Shown piece after piece: positions 28,819 to 37,847 of a DNA stretch of 64,000 nt. A program made the position numbers and the translations under genes. The stretch comes from Lachnospiraceae bacterium (GTDB taxonomy: Bacteria > Bacillota > Clostridia > Lachnospirales > Lachnospiraceae), in NCBI GenBank assembly GCA_015056795.1, contig SVFO01000005.1, forward strand, positions 1-64,000, given 5' to 3'. Numbering within the stretch: the stretch's first letter is position 1; the number at the start of each line of letters is the position of its first letter. The notes under the pieces are model-generated. The model saw only the letters and a list, made by a program, of their open reading frames with translations, was not told where the DNA came from and ran no database searches.

Positions 28819-30924
28819 GTGAGCGAGATAAGGGAAAAGGTTGATGTTTGTGTTGTTGGTGCTGGACATGCTGGATGTGAGGCTGCGCTGGCTTGTGCAA
28901 GATTAGGATTGGAGACCGTCATTTTTACGGTTAGCGTTGACAGTATTGCGCTGATGCCCTGCAATCCGAATGTCGGTGGTTCATCAAAGGGACATTTGGT
29001 TCGTGAGCTGGATGCACTCGGCGGCGAAATGGGAAAAAACATTGATAAGACTTTTATTCAATCAAAAATGTTGAATGTTTCCAAGGGGCCTGCCGTACAC
29101 TCTCTGCGTGCGCAGGCAGATAAGGCAGAATACTCTCGTGCCATGAGAAAGGTGTTGGAGGGTCAGGAGCATCTTACCATTAAGCAGGCCGAGGTCTGCG
29201 AGTTATTGTGGGAGAATCTTCCAAATCAAAATTCAAATTGCAAGGATAACAATGAAAATGATTGCGTAATGAATGCTCAAATAAATGATGAAGACAATAA
29301 AAGCATTCAAAATAATAATCATAAAGAAAGCTATAATAAAAAAAGCTATCAAGAAGAAAATCAGTTTTTAGGTTTTGAAAAAAAGGTAATCGGTGTCAAG
29401 ACCTTTACGGGTGCGATCTATGAATGTAGAGCAGTCATCTTATGTACTGGTACGTATCTTCGCGCAAGATGTCTTTGCGGAGAAGCAATTACCTATACAG
29501 GTCCCAATGGATTACAGGCTGCCACGCATCTTACGGAATCTCTGAAAAACATGGGAATCGAGCTTCGCCGTTTTAAGACGGGAACGCCTGCCAGAATGGA
29601 TGGCAGAACCATTGATTATTCTAAGATGGAGGAGCAATTCGGTGATGAAAGAATTGTACCCTTCTCTTTCTCAACGGATCCGGAAAGCGTTCAAAAGGAA
29701 CAGGCCTCCTGTTGGTTGACCTATACGAATCAGGCAACGCATGACATCATTCGCGCCAACCTTGATCGCTCTCCCATTTATGCTGGAATCATTGAAGGAA
29801 CGGGCCCAAGATATTGCCCGTCCATTGAAGATAAGGTTGTAAAATTTGCGGAAAAGGAAAGACATCAAGTGTTCTTGGAGCCAGAAGGCTTACATACACA
29901 TGAAATGTATGTAGGTGGCATGTCATCTTCTCTTCCGGAGGACGTGCAGCTTGCCATGTACCGCACCGTTCCAGGACTGGAGCATTGTAAAATTGTCAGA
30001 AATGCGTATGCCATAGAATATGATTGCATCAATGCAAAGCAGCTCTATCCTTCTCTTGAGTTTAAAAAGATCAAGGGTTTGTTTGCCGGTGGCCAGTTTA
30101 ATGGAAGCAGCGGTTATGAGGAAGCAGCCTGTCAGGGATTGGTGGCTGGAATCAATGCTGCCATGGAGCTTCAGGGCAGGGAATTCCTTGTCATGGATCG
30201 CTCGGAAAGCTATATTGGCGTATTGATTGATGACCTTGTGACAAAGGACAATCGGGAGCCCTATCGCATGATGACCTCCCGGGCAGAATATCGTCTCCTG
30301 CTCCGTCAGGACAATGCAGACAGAAGACTTAGAAAAAAAGGATATGAAATTGGTCTGATTTCTGAGGATGAATATCAGGATCTGTTATGTAAGGAAAAGC
30401 TGATCGACCTGGAGATTTCGAGATTAAAGGAAACCAAGGTTGGTGCCAATAAAGAGATTCAAAGCTTCTTGGAGCGTAATGAAAGCATGAGCTTAAAGAC
30501 TGCTGCTTCTCTTGCTGAGCTTATTTGCAGACCAGAGCTGGATTATGCTAAAATTGAAGAAATTGATACAGGCCGTGCAGAGGCTTATGCAAGCTATTGC
30601 TCCATGGAGAATGTCCGCAGCAAGTATTTGACTGCAGATGGCAAGCTTTCCAAGGAAATCATTGATCAGGTCGAAATTGAAATTAAATATGAGGGCTATA
30701 TCGTCAGACAAAAGAGACAGGTGGAGCAATATAAAAAGCTAGAGAAGAAATTAATTCCTACAGATTTAAATTATGATGAGGTTCCTTCTCTACGATTAGA
30801 GGCAAGACAGAAATTAAAGGAATTCCGTCCTGTTTCATTGGGACAGGCATCCAGAATTTCCGGTGTCTCTCCTGCTGACGTTTCCGTGCTTCATATCTAT
30901 TTGGAGCGACATAAAAATAATTGA
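28819..30924 (+). CDS. mnmG: tRNA modification enzyme MnmG with Asn-rich insertion
   Basis: The FAD-binding [10 protein letters not shown], the [15 protein letters not shown] signature and the C-terminal helical domain ([17 protein letters not shown]) identify MnmG, partner of MnmE. A GTG start at 28819 follows GAGGTAGGATC. The protein is 701 residues, about 70 longer than usual. The excess is an Asn/Asp/Lys-rich, AT-rich segment at about residues 133-185 (29215-29373), between the strand ending CELLWENL and [11 protein letters not shown]. The flanks remain in frame and well conserved. Confidence 0.96.
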   Translation: MSEIREKVDVCVVGAGHAGCEAALACARLGLETVIFTVSVDSIALMPCNPNVGGSSKGHLVRELDALGGEMGKNIDKTFIQSKMLNVSKGPAVHSLRAQADKAEYSRAMRKVLEGQEHLTIKQAEVCELLWENLPNQNSNCKDNNENDCVMNAQINDEDNKSIQNNNHKESYNKKSYQEENQFLGFEKKVIGVKTFTGAIYECRAVILCTGTYLRARCLCGEAITYTGPNGLQAATHLTESLKNMGIELRRFKTGTPARMDGRTIDYSKMEEQFGDERIVPFSFSTDPESVQKEQASCWLTYTNQATHDIIRANLDRSPIYAGIIEGTGPRYCPSIEDKVVKFAEKERHQVFLEPEGLHTHEMYVGGMSSSLPEDVQLAMYRTVPGLEHCKIVRNAYAIEYDCINAKQLYPSLEFKKIKGLFAGGQFNGSSGYEEAACQGLVAGINAAMELQGREFLVMDRSESYIGVLIDDLVTKDNREPYRMMTSRAEYRLLLRQDNADRRLRKKGYEIGLISEDEYQDLLCKEKLIDLEISRLKETKVGANKEIQSFLERNESMSLKTAASLAELICRPELDYAKIEEIDTGRAEAYASYCSMENVRSKYLTADGKLSKEIIDQVEIEIKYEGYIVRQKRQVEQYKKLEKKLIPTDLNYDEVPSLRLEARQKLKEFRPVSLGQASRISGVSPADVSVLHIYLERHKNN

Positions 30925-30932
30925 GGTTAAAT

Positions 30933-31664
30933 ATGTTAACAAACAATTATGATAGCAGTTTCTTTGAAAAGGATTTAAGTGAGTTAGGTCTAACTCTTTC
31001 AAAGGAACAAATTAATCAGTTTTTGAAATATTATGAATTATTGGTCGAGTGGAATGAGAAGATCAATCTCACGGCCATCACGGCATATGAGGATGTTTTG
31101 AAAAAACATTTTGTAGACAGTCTTTCCCTTTGCAAGGCAATGGACATGCATCAGGAGTTAACGGTAATTGACGTAGGAACCGGAGCTGGTTTTCCAGGGC
31201 TTGCACTGAAGATTGCCTTTCCAAATTTGAAGATGACATTGTTGGATTCTTTGAATAAGCGAATTGTTTTTTTGAATCAGGTGATCGACGAGCTTAAGCT
31301 TACTAAAATTGAAACCATTCATGGCCGCGCGGAGGATTTTGCTGGAAAGGCAGAATATCGCGAAGGCTTTGATCTTTGTGTCTCTAGGGCTGTTGCAAAT
31401 TTATCGACCCTTTCAGAGTACTGCCTGCCCTTTGTAAAAATGGGTGGCCAGTTTATTTCCTATAAATCTGAAAAGATTGAGGAAGAAATGAAGCAGGCGA
31501 AAAATGCAATTTCGATTCTTGGTGGAGAAGTAAAAAAGCAGGTGGAGTTTACTCTCCCCTCCTCTGACATCTATCGCAATCTTGTTGTGATAGAAAAGAG
31601 TAAGAACACACCGAAGAAATATCCCAGAAAAGCGGGTCTTCCTTCCAAAGAACCATTATGTTAA
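30933..31664 (+). CDS. rsmG: 16S rRNA (guanine527-N7) methyltransferase RsmG
   Basis: The 243-residue protein has LLVEWNEKINLTAIT, KHFVDSLS, and the SAM-binding motif VIDVGTGAGFPGLALKI, then SRAVANLSTLSEYCLPF, diagnostic of RsmG (GidB). The ATG at 30933 sits 8 bp after the mnmG stop with GAGG overlapping that stop; the TTG further upstream is not needed. It completes the mnmE-mnmG-rsmG set. Confidence 0.95.
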   Translation: MLTNNYDSSFFEKDLSELGLTLSKEQINQFLKYYELLVEWNEKINLTAITAYEDVLKKHFVDSLSLCKAMDMHQELTVIDVGTGAGFPGLALKIAFPNLKMTLLDSLNKRIVFLNQVIDELKLTKIETIHGRAEDFAGKAEYREGFDLCVSRAVANLSTLSEYCLPFVKMGGQFISYKSEKIEEEMKQAKNAISILGGEVKKQVEFTLPSSDIYRNLVVIEKSKNTPKKYPRKAGLPSKEPLC

Positions 31665-31694
31665 AAAATAGTTATTTTCTGTATATTTTTGAAG

Positions 31695-31723
31695 TTTACA
31701 GATTATTTTTTCTTTGATATAAT
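31695..31723 (+). promoter_or_regulatory. Promoter of the DegS-like kinase gene
   Basis: TTTACA (31695-31700) and TATAAT (31718-31723) are separated by 17 bp. Transcription would start near 31730, about 65 bp before the start codon. Confidence 0.75.
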
Positions 31724-31762
31724 GATAAGTGTTTCTGATTCTTACCATATGAAATTATTTAG

Positions 31763-31782
31763 AATAGAACATATGTTCTATT
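31763..31782. promoter_or_regulatory. Perfect 20-bp palindrome matching a Gram-positive LexA box
   Basis: AATAGAACATATGTTCTATT is fully self-complementary and contains GAAC-ATAT-GTTC, which satisfies the Bacillus-type SOS box core (GAACRNRYGTTC). It lies downstream of the promoter and just before the GGAG ribosome binding site of the next gene, so binding would block elongation, or the RNA hairpin would shield translation. Confidence 0.6.
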
Positions 31783-31795
31783 TTGGAGACTGATA

Positions 31796-32755
31796 ATGAA
31801 TGAATCATCCAGAATAAAATTACAGACGATATTGAATTCCATGGAGACAGAGGCAGATCCTTTAGCAGTCCAATTGGAAGATTATCATAATGAAATTAGC
31901 AAATTAGAATTAGAAATTGATCGAATTAAGGAGCAGTATTCCGAGGCTGATTTTGTTTTTTCGCCTAGAACTGGAAAGCAGAACGAGGAATTCAAGCAAA
32001 AACAGTCGGAATTAGAGCTTTTAAAGAAGAAATATGAGCAGCTGCAGGATCGTTATGACCAAATCAATCAGAATATTGATTTGGTAGTTGAGGTGCTCGC
32101 ATCTGAAAATGATGGGGATGCTTCGAAAAATGGTTTGCTCTATCAGGAGCAGGACCGTCATAGAATTGCCAGGGATCTGCATGATACTGCGCTGCAGCAC
32201 ATGTCCTATTTGGTTTCAAAGCTGGATTCCTGTAAGAATTTTATTGATACGGATCCAATTAAGGCAAAGATGGAGCTTTCCATTGCCAGACATAACTTAA
32301 GTGAGTCCATAGATGAGATTCGAGGAATTATTTATAATCTTCGTCCCATGGTTTTGGATTCGGAAGGATTTCACTCCACTCTCATTAAGTTTATTGAGAA
32401 GTTCAATGAAGATAAGGAATTCGACATTACCTATGACATTGAAGACCTCTTTTGTGAGGATCAGTTGGTACTGGTTACGATCTACCGCATTATTGAGGAA
32501 TGCTTTTCCAATATCAAGAAACATGCAGAGGCTTACAAGATTCACTTGATTGTTCAGGAACAAATTGGTTCCTACTACATTTATGTTGAAGATGACGGTA
32601 AGGGCTTCGATGTTGATCAAGTCATGTTGAATGATAATTTACAGTTTGGCCTTTCTATTATGAAAGAAAGAGTAAAATTGCTTGGAGGAAATATTACCAT
32701 TACCTCTTCAAAAAATGCAGGAACCAGAATTAAGATTCTGATTCCGGAGAGCTAA
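31796..32755 (+). CDS. Soluble DegS-like sensor histidine kinase (HisKA_3), orphan
   Basis: The 319-residue protein has no membrane segment. Residues 1-110 form a long coiled coil, followed by the HisKA_3 phosphoacceptor HRIARDLHDTALQHMSYLV and a short HATPase domain (EECFSNIKKHAEA, VEDDGKGF, FGLSIMKERVKLLGG, GTRIKILIPE). This is the architecture of DegS and related cytoplasmic kinases. No NarL-type regulator is encoded beside it, so its partner must be elsewhere. A strong promoter and a LexA-box-like palindrome precede it, and a terminator follows at once: a single-gene unit inserted between rsmG and parA. Confidence 0.9.
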   Translation: MNESSRIKLQTILNSMETEADPLAVQLEDYHNEISKLELEIDRIKEQYSEADFVFSPRTGKQNEEFKQKQSELELLKKKYEQLQDRYDQINQNIDLVVEVLASENDGDASKNGLLYQEQDRHRIARDLHDTALQHMSYLVSKLDSCKNFIDTDPIKAKMELSIARHNLSESIDEIRGIIYNLRPMVLDSEGFHSTLIKFIEKFNEDKEFDITYDIEDLFCEDQLVLVTIYRIIEECFSNIKKHAEAYKIHLIVQEQIGSYYIYVEDDGKGFDVDQVMLNDNLQFGLSIMKERVKLLGGNITITSSKNAGTRIKILIPES

Positions 32756-32783
32756 ATCAATCTTATAAATTTTTGTGTAAGGT

Positions 32784-32827
32784 AATCCCTTGAGGTTAAA
32801 ATACGAACCCCAAGGGATTTTTTATTT
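32784..32827 (+). terminator. Terminator of the DegS-like kinase gene
   Basis: The stem AATCCCTTGAGG/CCCCAAGGGATT with a 12-nt loop is followed by TTTTATTT about 30 bp past the stop. Confidence 0.88.
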
Positions 32828-33154
32828 CCTTTTCATGCTCTAAATTGAACTTATTACTTTATTTTATATTAGGTAATCATACCATAGAAATACATTACAT
32901 TTATCTATTTATGAAAAAACATAAAATAGGGTAAAATTTTAATTAGTAAAATATATATAGATATGTAATATAAAATAGTACAATGTAATTAGTAAATATG
33001 CTTATAAGAAATAAAAAAATAGAGATATGTTAATATGTATTTATGTTATCATAAAATATACTATTCAAAATAAATCGTCTTGAACTATCAGTAGAATAAT
33101 CAGAAACACATTTCTATATTATGATAAATCCATATACACAATAATATGATGCCA
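32828..33154. other. AT-rich gene-free stretch
   Basis: This part of the 1.2-kb kinase-parA gap is extremely AT-rich with no open frame or recognisable RNA. Together with 33216-33582, also AT-rich and empty, it separates the orphan kinase from the parS sites. No tRNA, SRP RNA or tmRNA sequence is visible. Confidence 0.6.
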
Positions 33155-33215
33155 GGGTCAAAAAGTACAAAATCGAGTCGTGCTTGCGCAAACGAGATTT
33201 TGTACTTTTTGACCC
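33155..33215. repeat. 61-bp hairpin with perfect 20-bp arms
   Basis: GGGTCAAAAAGTACAAAATC (33155-33174) is exactly complementary to 33196-33215. The loop contains TCGT...ACGA flanking TTGCGCAA. It is a GC-containing island in very AT-rich DNA and has no T-run after it. Confidence 0.85.
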
Positions 33216-33582
33216 GCCAAAACATGAGAAAGTAGCGAAATGCTTGTTTTACAAGCATTGCATAGAATTCCGAATAATATAAAATATTATTGACTTATAT
33301 ATTTTATGATTTGGAATGATATCGAGGCGTTGATAATAAAATGGTTTTTAATATTTATGTAGGCTAATACATGAAAAAATATTAATACGCACGAATAAAA
33401 TATTAAGTGATTTCAATATATATTCTGATATATAAATATTCTTTGTTGATTCATACATAATATAGTATTGAATTAGAAATTTATATTGGCTGCTATATTT
33501 TGAAATCTTTATAATACTTGATTAATATAAATGAAATCAGGTAGTTTACCCATGAACCTATATCTTGTGTTTACCTACTAAT

Positions 33583-33598
33583 TGTTTCACGTGAAACA
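33583..33598. promoter_or_regulatory. parS site 1
   Basis: The 16-bp palindrome TGTTTCACGTGAAACA is a perfect match to the bacterial chromosomal parS consensus bound by ParB (Spo0J). It lies 350 bp upstream of parA. Confidence 0.96.
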
Positions 33599-33651
33599 AT
33601 GATTGTACCTATCAATATCTATGTTTTTCTGAAGAAAGAAACACTAGATCG

Positions 33652-33667
33652 TGTTTCACGTGAAACA
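33652..33667. promoter_or_regulatory. parS site 2
   Basis: A second exact TGTTTCACGTGAAACA lies 69 bp from the first. A split, degenerate version (TGTTTC at 33702 and GTGAAACA at 33719) follows. CACTAGATC at 33642-33650 and its inverse GATCTAGTG at 33753-33761 flank sites 2 and 3. Confidence 0.96.
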
Positions 33668-33948
33668 TTATGGGCTAGATCTAGTAAAGGATAGTGAAAC
33701 ATGTTTCGACATACTTCGTGAAACATGCAAAAATCCATGATAAAAAACACAAGATCTAGTGGTCGCTCAAAAGAGATGAAAAGAAGAAAAAATTAGAAAA
33801 AAGATTATTTTTTTGTTAATTATATAGTAGTCAGTATTTTTTAAAAGTGTTATAATAAGTTCACAAGTCGAAAAAAAGAGCGATCCCAGAGGTAATTCGG
33901 ATCGTTTTGATAAGCACAAAAAGAATTGGAAAGGTGTGATTCTGGACT

Positions 33949-34722
33949 ATGGGTAAGGTGATTGCAGTCGCAAATCAGAAAGGTGGCGTTGGTAAAACGA
34001 CGACTTCCATCAATTTAGCAGCTGGTCTGGCAGTAAAGGAACAGAAGGTTCTGATTATTGATACGGATCCGCAGGGGAATGCAACCAGTGGATTTGGCGT
34101 TGATAAGAATGATCTGGAGAATACAATCTATGAATTAATGCTTGGGGAGTGTTCAATTAAGGATTGTCTTCTAAAGGATGTGGTAAAGAATGTCTCCATT
34201 ATTCCTGCAAACGTCAATCTTGCTGCGGCAGAAATTGAGTTAATTGGGGTAAATGAGAAGGAATATATCCTGAAAAATGAAGTGGATTATATTAAGGATG
34301 ACTTCGATTATATTATTATCGACTGTCCTCCTTCCTTAAATATGTTGACGATCAATGCCATGACAACGGCAGACAGCGTTCTTGTTCCGATTCAATGTGA
34401 GTTTTATGCATTGGAAGGACTGAGTCAGCTGATTCATACAATTAACCTCGTAAGGGAAAGATTGAATCCGAAATTGGACATTGAGGGCGTGGTATTTACC
34501 ATGTTTGATGCGAGAACGAACTTATCCGCTCAGGTAGTTGACAATGTTAAGACAAACCTGAGACATCATATTTATCAGACACTCATTCCCAGAAATGTTC
34601 GATTGGCCGAGGCACCCAGCTTTGGTATGCCAATTACCCTGTACGATCCAAAATCTTCAGGTGCTGAGGCATATTTAAAATTGGCCGAAGAGGTAATTGA
34701 GAGCGATAAAAAGAAGAAGTAA
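33949..34722 (+). CDS. parA: Chromosome-partitioning ATPase ParA (Soj)
   Basis: The 257-residue protein has a deviant Walker A KGGVGKTTTSINLAAGL near residue 10, Walker A' DTDPQGNATSG and Walker B YIIIDCPPSLNMLT. This is the short chromosomal Soj type without an N-terminal helix-turn-helix. It cooperates with ParB and parS in origin segregation and regulates DnaA. A TATAAT-like -10 lies at about 33853, then a small CGATCC/GGATCG hairpin with TTTT at about 33881-33908, which could attenuate. parB follows after 18 bp. Confidence 0.96.
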   Translation: MGKVIAVANQKGGVGKTTTSINLAAGLAVKEQKVLIIDTDPQGNATSGFGVDKNDLENTIYELMLGECSIKDCLLKDVVKNVSIIPANVNLAAAEIELIGVNEKEYILKNEVDYIKDDFDYIIIDCPPSLNMLTINAMTTADSVLVPIQCEFYALEGLSQLIHTINLVRERLNPKLDIEGVVFTMFDARTNLSAQVVDNVKTNLRHHIYQTLIPRNVRLAEAPSFGMPITLYDPKSSGAEAYLKLAEEVIESDKKKK

Positions 34723-34740
34723 AAGGAGAAAAGATAGATC

Positions 34741-35637
34741 ATGGCAGTTCGTGGCGGACTTGGAAAGGGATTAGATTCTTTGATCCCTAGTAAAAAGGAA
34801 GAAAAGAAGGTTGTTGCCCCTGTTGAGAAGAAGGAAGAAAAAGGGTTAGAGTCCATTGTTAAGATTACAAAGGTGGAACCGAATCGCAGCCAGCCCAGAA
34901 AGAACTTTGACGAGGATGCACTGCAGGAATTGGCAGATTCCATTAAGCAGCATGGTGTTATCTCACCGATCCTGGTTCAGGATCGAAAGGATCATTATGA
35001 GATCATCGCCGGTGAGCGTAGATGGCGTGCAGCAAAGATGGCAGGTCTGAAGGAAGTACCAGTTATCATTCGCGATTATACGGAGCAGGAAATTGTTGAG
35101 ATCTCCCTGATCGAGAACATTCAGCGTGAGGACCTCAATCCGATTGAAGAAGCTCAGGCTTACAAGCGTCTCTTGGACGAATTCAACCTGAAGCAGGATG
35201 AACTCGCGGACAGAGTCTCTAAGAGCAGGGTTGCCGTTGCAAACTCCATTCGTCTCTTAAAGCTTGCGCCAGACGTTCAGCAGATGATAATTGATGAAAT
35301 GATCAGTCCTGGACATGCAAGGGCCTTGATCGGAATTGAAAATCTTCAGGAGCAATACAATCTCGCACAGCGTATTTTTGATGAGAAGCTCAGCGTTCGT
35401 GAAGTGGAAAAGCTGGTAAAGAACCTTCATAAGCCAACAAAGCGTAAGAAAAAGCTTGATGACAAAACGCTTCTTGCCATTTATCATGAAGAAGAAGAAA
35501 AAATGAAGAAAAAGCTTGGCACGAAGGTTTCCGTGATTTCCAAAGGAGAAGGCGCAGGTAAAATTGAAATTGAGTTTTACAGCCATGAAGATTTTGAAAG
35601 AGTGCTTGATTTAATTGGAAATCCTAAGATGATGTAA
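34741..35637 (+). CDS. parB: Chromosome-partitioning protein ParB (Spo0J)
   Basis: The 298-residue protein has the N-terminal CTPase/ParB box region (EPNRSQPRKNFDEDALQELA, then GERRWRAAKMAGL), the central SLIENIQREDLNPIEEA segment, a helix-turn-helix that binds parS (KSRVAVANSIRLL), and a C-terminal dimerization domain. The N-terminal RGGLGKGLDSLIP motif is the usual ParA-stimulating peptide. The ribosome binding site AAAAGGAG is good. It will load at the two parS sites upstream of parA. Confidence 0.96.
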   Translation: MAVRGGLGKGLDSLIPSKKEEKKVVAPVEKKEEKGLESIVKITKVEPNRSQPRKNFDEDALQELADSIKQHGVISPILVQDRKDHYEIIAGERRWRAAKMAGLKEVPVIIRDYTEQEIVEISLIENIQREDLNPIEEAQAYKRLLDEFNLKQDELADRVSKSRVAVANSIRLLKLAPDVQQMIIDEMISPGHARALIGIENLQEQYNLAQRIFDEKLSVREVEKLVKNLHKPTKRKKKLDDKTLLAIYHEEEEKMKKKLGTKVSVISKGEGAGKIEIEFYSHEDFERVLDLIGNPKMM

Positions 35638-35725
35638 TTTATCACATAACATGATATTATGTACTACATAACATATATAAACAAAATATAAATATATTAT
35701 TTCCTATATAAAAAGGGGCGATCAT

Positions 35726-36259
35726 TTGACTGCAAGAAATAGCGTATTTCTAAATAAAATCGGCCTTGGAAATTTCGATTTGGGTTATCTTTTGATCCTA
35801 GTCATCGTGCTGATGATTTTATGCATTATCATGAGCATCTTGGTGATTAAGCAAAGAGAAGACATCAAGCTTTTAAAGTTTCGTATGAAGCGTTTGATGA
35901 ATGGCAAGGATGCGGAAAGTCTGGAGGATATGATTACCTTTTTGGTAAAGGATCATAAATCCTTAAGGCAGGTGGTGGAGCTCAATAAAAAGGATATTGA
36001 AGCCTTGTTCCATCACGTGAGATCCTCCTATCAAAAGATTGGTTTGGTGAAGTATGATGCCTTTCAACAGATGGGTGGACAGCTCAGTTTTTGCCTAGTG
36101 CTTTTGGATCAGGATAATAATGGATTTATTATCAATTCCGTGCATAGTACGGAGGGTTCTTATTGTTATTCCAAGGAAATTAAAAATGGCGTCGGTGACA
36201 TCAGTTTCGGCAAGGAAGAGAAGGAAGCACTTGCCATGGCTATGGGAACAGATGAATAA
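35726..36259 (+). CDS. DUF4446 family membrane protein
   Basis: The 177-residue protein has one N-terminal membrane helix (about 19-42), a short helical region, and a conserved domain with YQKIGLVKYDAFQQMGGQLSF and LLDQDNNGFIINSVHS, characteristic of DUF4446 proteins commonly found downstream of parB in Clostridia. The start is a TTG at 35726 behind AAAAAGGGG; no ATG is available before the membrane helix. The function is unknown. Confidence 0.85.
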   Translation: MTARNSVFLNKIGLGNFDLGYLLILVIVLMILCIIMSILVIKQREDIKLLKFRMKRLMNGKDAESLEDMITFLVKDHKSLRQVVELNKKDIEALFHHVRSSYQKIGLVKYDAFQQMGGQLSFCLVLLDQDNNGFIINSVHSTEGSYCYSKEIKNGVGDISFGKEEKEALAMAMGTDE

Positions 36260-36322
36260 ATAAAGAAATTATTAAAATGGAATAAGCATCGCAAAGCGAT
36301 TGAAATTAGGAGGATAAACTAG

Positions 36323-37654
36323 ATGATCGACATTAAATTTTTAAGAGAAAATCCTGAGATTGTGAAGGAGAACATCAAGAAGAAGTTTCAGGATGAGAAG
36401 CTTCCCTTGGTGGATGAGGTGATTGCACTGGATGCAGAGAGCCGTAAGGTTCAGCAGGAGGCAGACAATCTTCGCAACCAGAAGAATAAGCTTGCAAAGC
36501 AGATTGGTGGTCTGATGGGTCAGATCAAGAAGGCAGAGGGCGCTGGAAATGCTGCAGAGGCTGAGGAGAAAAAGAAAGAGGCAGAAAGCTTGAAGGCACA
36601 GAGTGTTGCTGATGATGCACGCCTTGCAGAGCTGGAGGCAAAGGAGCCAGAGTTCCAGGCAAAGATCCGCGAGATCATGTATAAGATTCCCAACATCATT
36701 GATGCGTCCGTTCCCGTTGGTAAGGATGACTCTGAAAATGTGGAGATTGAAAAGTTTGGCGAGCCCGTTGTTCCTGATTTTGAGATTCCTCATCATGCTG
36801 ACATCTTAAAGAGCATCAGTGGTTTGGACAAGGAGTCCGCAGGACGCACCAGCGGCGATGGTTTCTATTATCTCATGGGAGATGCGGCAAGACTGCATTC
36901 TGCAATGCTGAGCTACGCGAGAGATTTCATGATCGACAAGGGCTTTATCTATTGCATTCCGCCCTTCATGATCAGAAGTGACGTGGTAAACGGCGTTATG
37001 AGCTTTAAGGAAATGGAAGCCATGATGTATAAAATTGAGGGTGAGGATTTATACCTCATCGGTACATCCGAGCATTCCATGATTGGTAAGTTTAAGGGCG
37101 AGATCGTGAAGGAGGAGAGCCTTCCCATCACGATGACCTCCTATTCCCCTTGCTTTAGAAAGGAAGTTGGTTCCCACGGCATTGAGGAGCGCGGCCTGTA
37201 TCGCGTGCATCAATTTGAAAAGCAGGAGATGGTCGTTCTCTGCAAGCCGGAGGAGTCCATGGACTGGTACAATAAGATGTGGAGCTACACCGTGGAATTC
37301 TTTAGAAGCCTTGACGTTCCAGTTCGTACATTGGAGTGCTGTAGCGGTGATCTGGCAGATCTTAAGGTGAAGTCCTGCGACGTGGAGGCATGGAGCCCTC
37401 GTCAGCAGAAGTACTTTGAGGTTGGTTCCTGCTCCACGCTTGGCGATGCACAGGCAAGAAGACTTGGCATTCGTACCAAGGGCAGCAAGGGTACCTATTT
37501 TGTTCATACCTTGAACAATACTGTATTGGCAACGCCCAGAGGATTGATCGCTTTCCTTGAGAACAACCTGAATGCAGATGGCAGCATCAACATTCCTAAG
37601 GCTTTGCAGCCTTACATGGGTGGCAAGGAGAAAATCGTTCCTACCCAAAAATAA
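36323..37654 (+). CDS. serS: Seryl-tRNA synthetase
   Basis: The 443-residue protein begins MIDIKFLRENPEIVKENIKK, has the long N-terminal coiled coil that holds tRNA-Ser, and class II motifs 2 and 3 (SPCFRKEVGSHGIEERGLYRVHQFEKQEMV; LNNTVLATPRGLIAFLENN, each quoted in part). GGAGG precedes the ATG. There is no T-box leader in the 63-bp upstream gap, which instead holds an ATCGC-AAA-GCGAT minihairpin at about 36284-36296. Confidence 0.95.
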   Translation: MIDIKFLRENPEIVKENIKKKFQDEKLPLVDEVIALDAESRKVQQEADNLRNQKNKLAKQIGGLMGQIKKAEGAGNAAEAEEKKKEAESLKAQSVADDARLAELEAKEPEFQAKIREIMYKIPNIIDASVPVGKDDSENVEIEKFGEPVVPDFEIPHHADILKSISGLDKESAGRTSGDGFYYLMGDAARLHSAMLSYARDFMIDKGFIYCIPPFMIRSDVVNGVMSFKEMEAMMYKIEGEDLYLIGTSEHSMIGKFKGEIVKEESLPITMTSYSPCFRKEVGSHGIEERGLYRVHQFEKQEMVVLCKPEESMDWYNKMWSYTVEFFRSLDVPVRTLECCSGDLADLKVKSCDVEAWSPRQQKYFEVGSCSTLGDAQARRLGIRTKGSKGTYFVHTLNNTVLATPRGLIAFLENNLNADGSINIPKALQPYMGGKEKIVPTQK

Positions 37655-37703
37655 CCACTTCTACGTAAAAAACGACCGCTTCTACGGAAGCGGTTTTTTT
37701 TAT
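37644..37703 (+). terminator. serS terminator (copy 1 of a duplicated unit)
   Basis: The hairpin ACCGCTTC-TACG-GAAGCGGT at 37675-37694 is followed by T8. The 60-bp sequence from CCCAAAA, spanning the serS stop codon, through the T-run is repeated at 40391-40449 with few differences. Confidence 0.92.
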
Positions 37704-37847
37704 ACCGAAAATGATATATAATAAACAGGGGAATTATGAAATAAGTTATAGACCTCGAATGGAATGAGGGACATGCTGAAAGGTATGCAAAAAAGTGCCA
37801 ATAGTATGCCCTATAATTCTGGGAAGGTTAATAGAAGGAAGAAGTAA

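Noticed and set aside
32828..33948. tRNA, SRP RNA, tmRNA or other known RNA gene
   Set aside because: No cloverleaf or conserved RNA core could be recognised; the stretch is AT-rich apart from the hairpin and parS sites.
36260..36322. T-box leader for serS
   Set aside because: The upstream gap is only 63 bp and lacks the T-box sequence and specifier stem.
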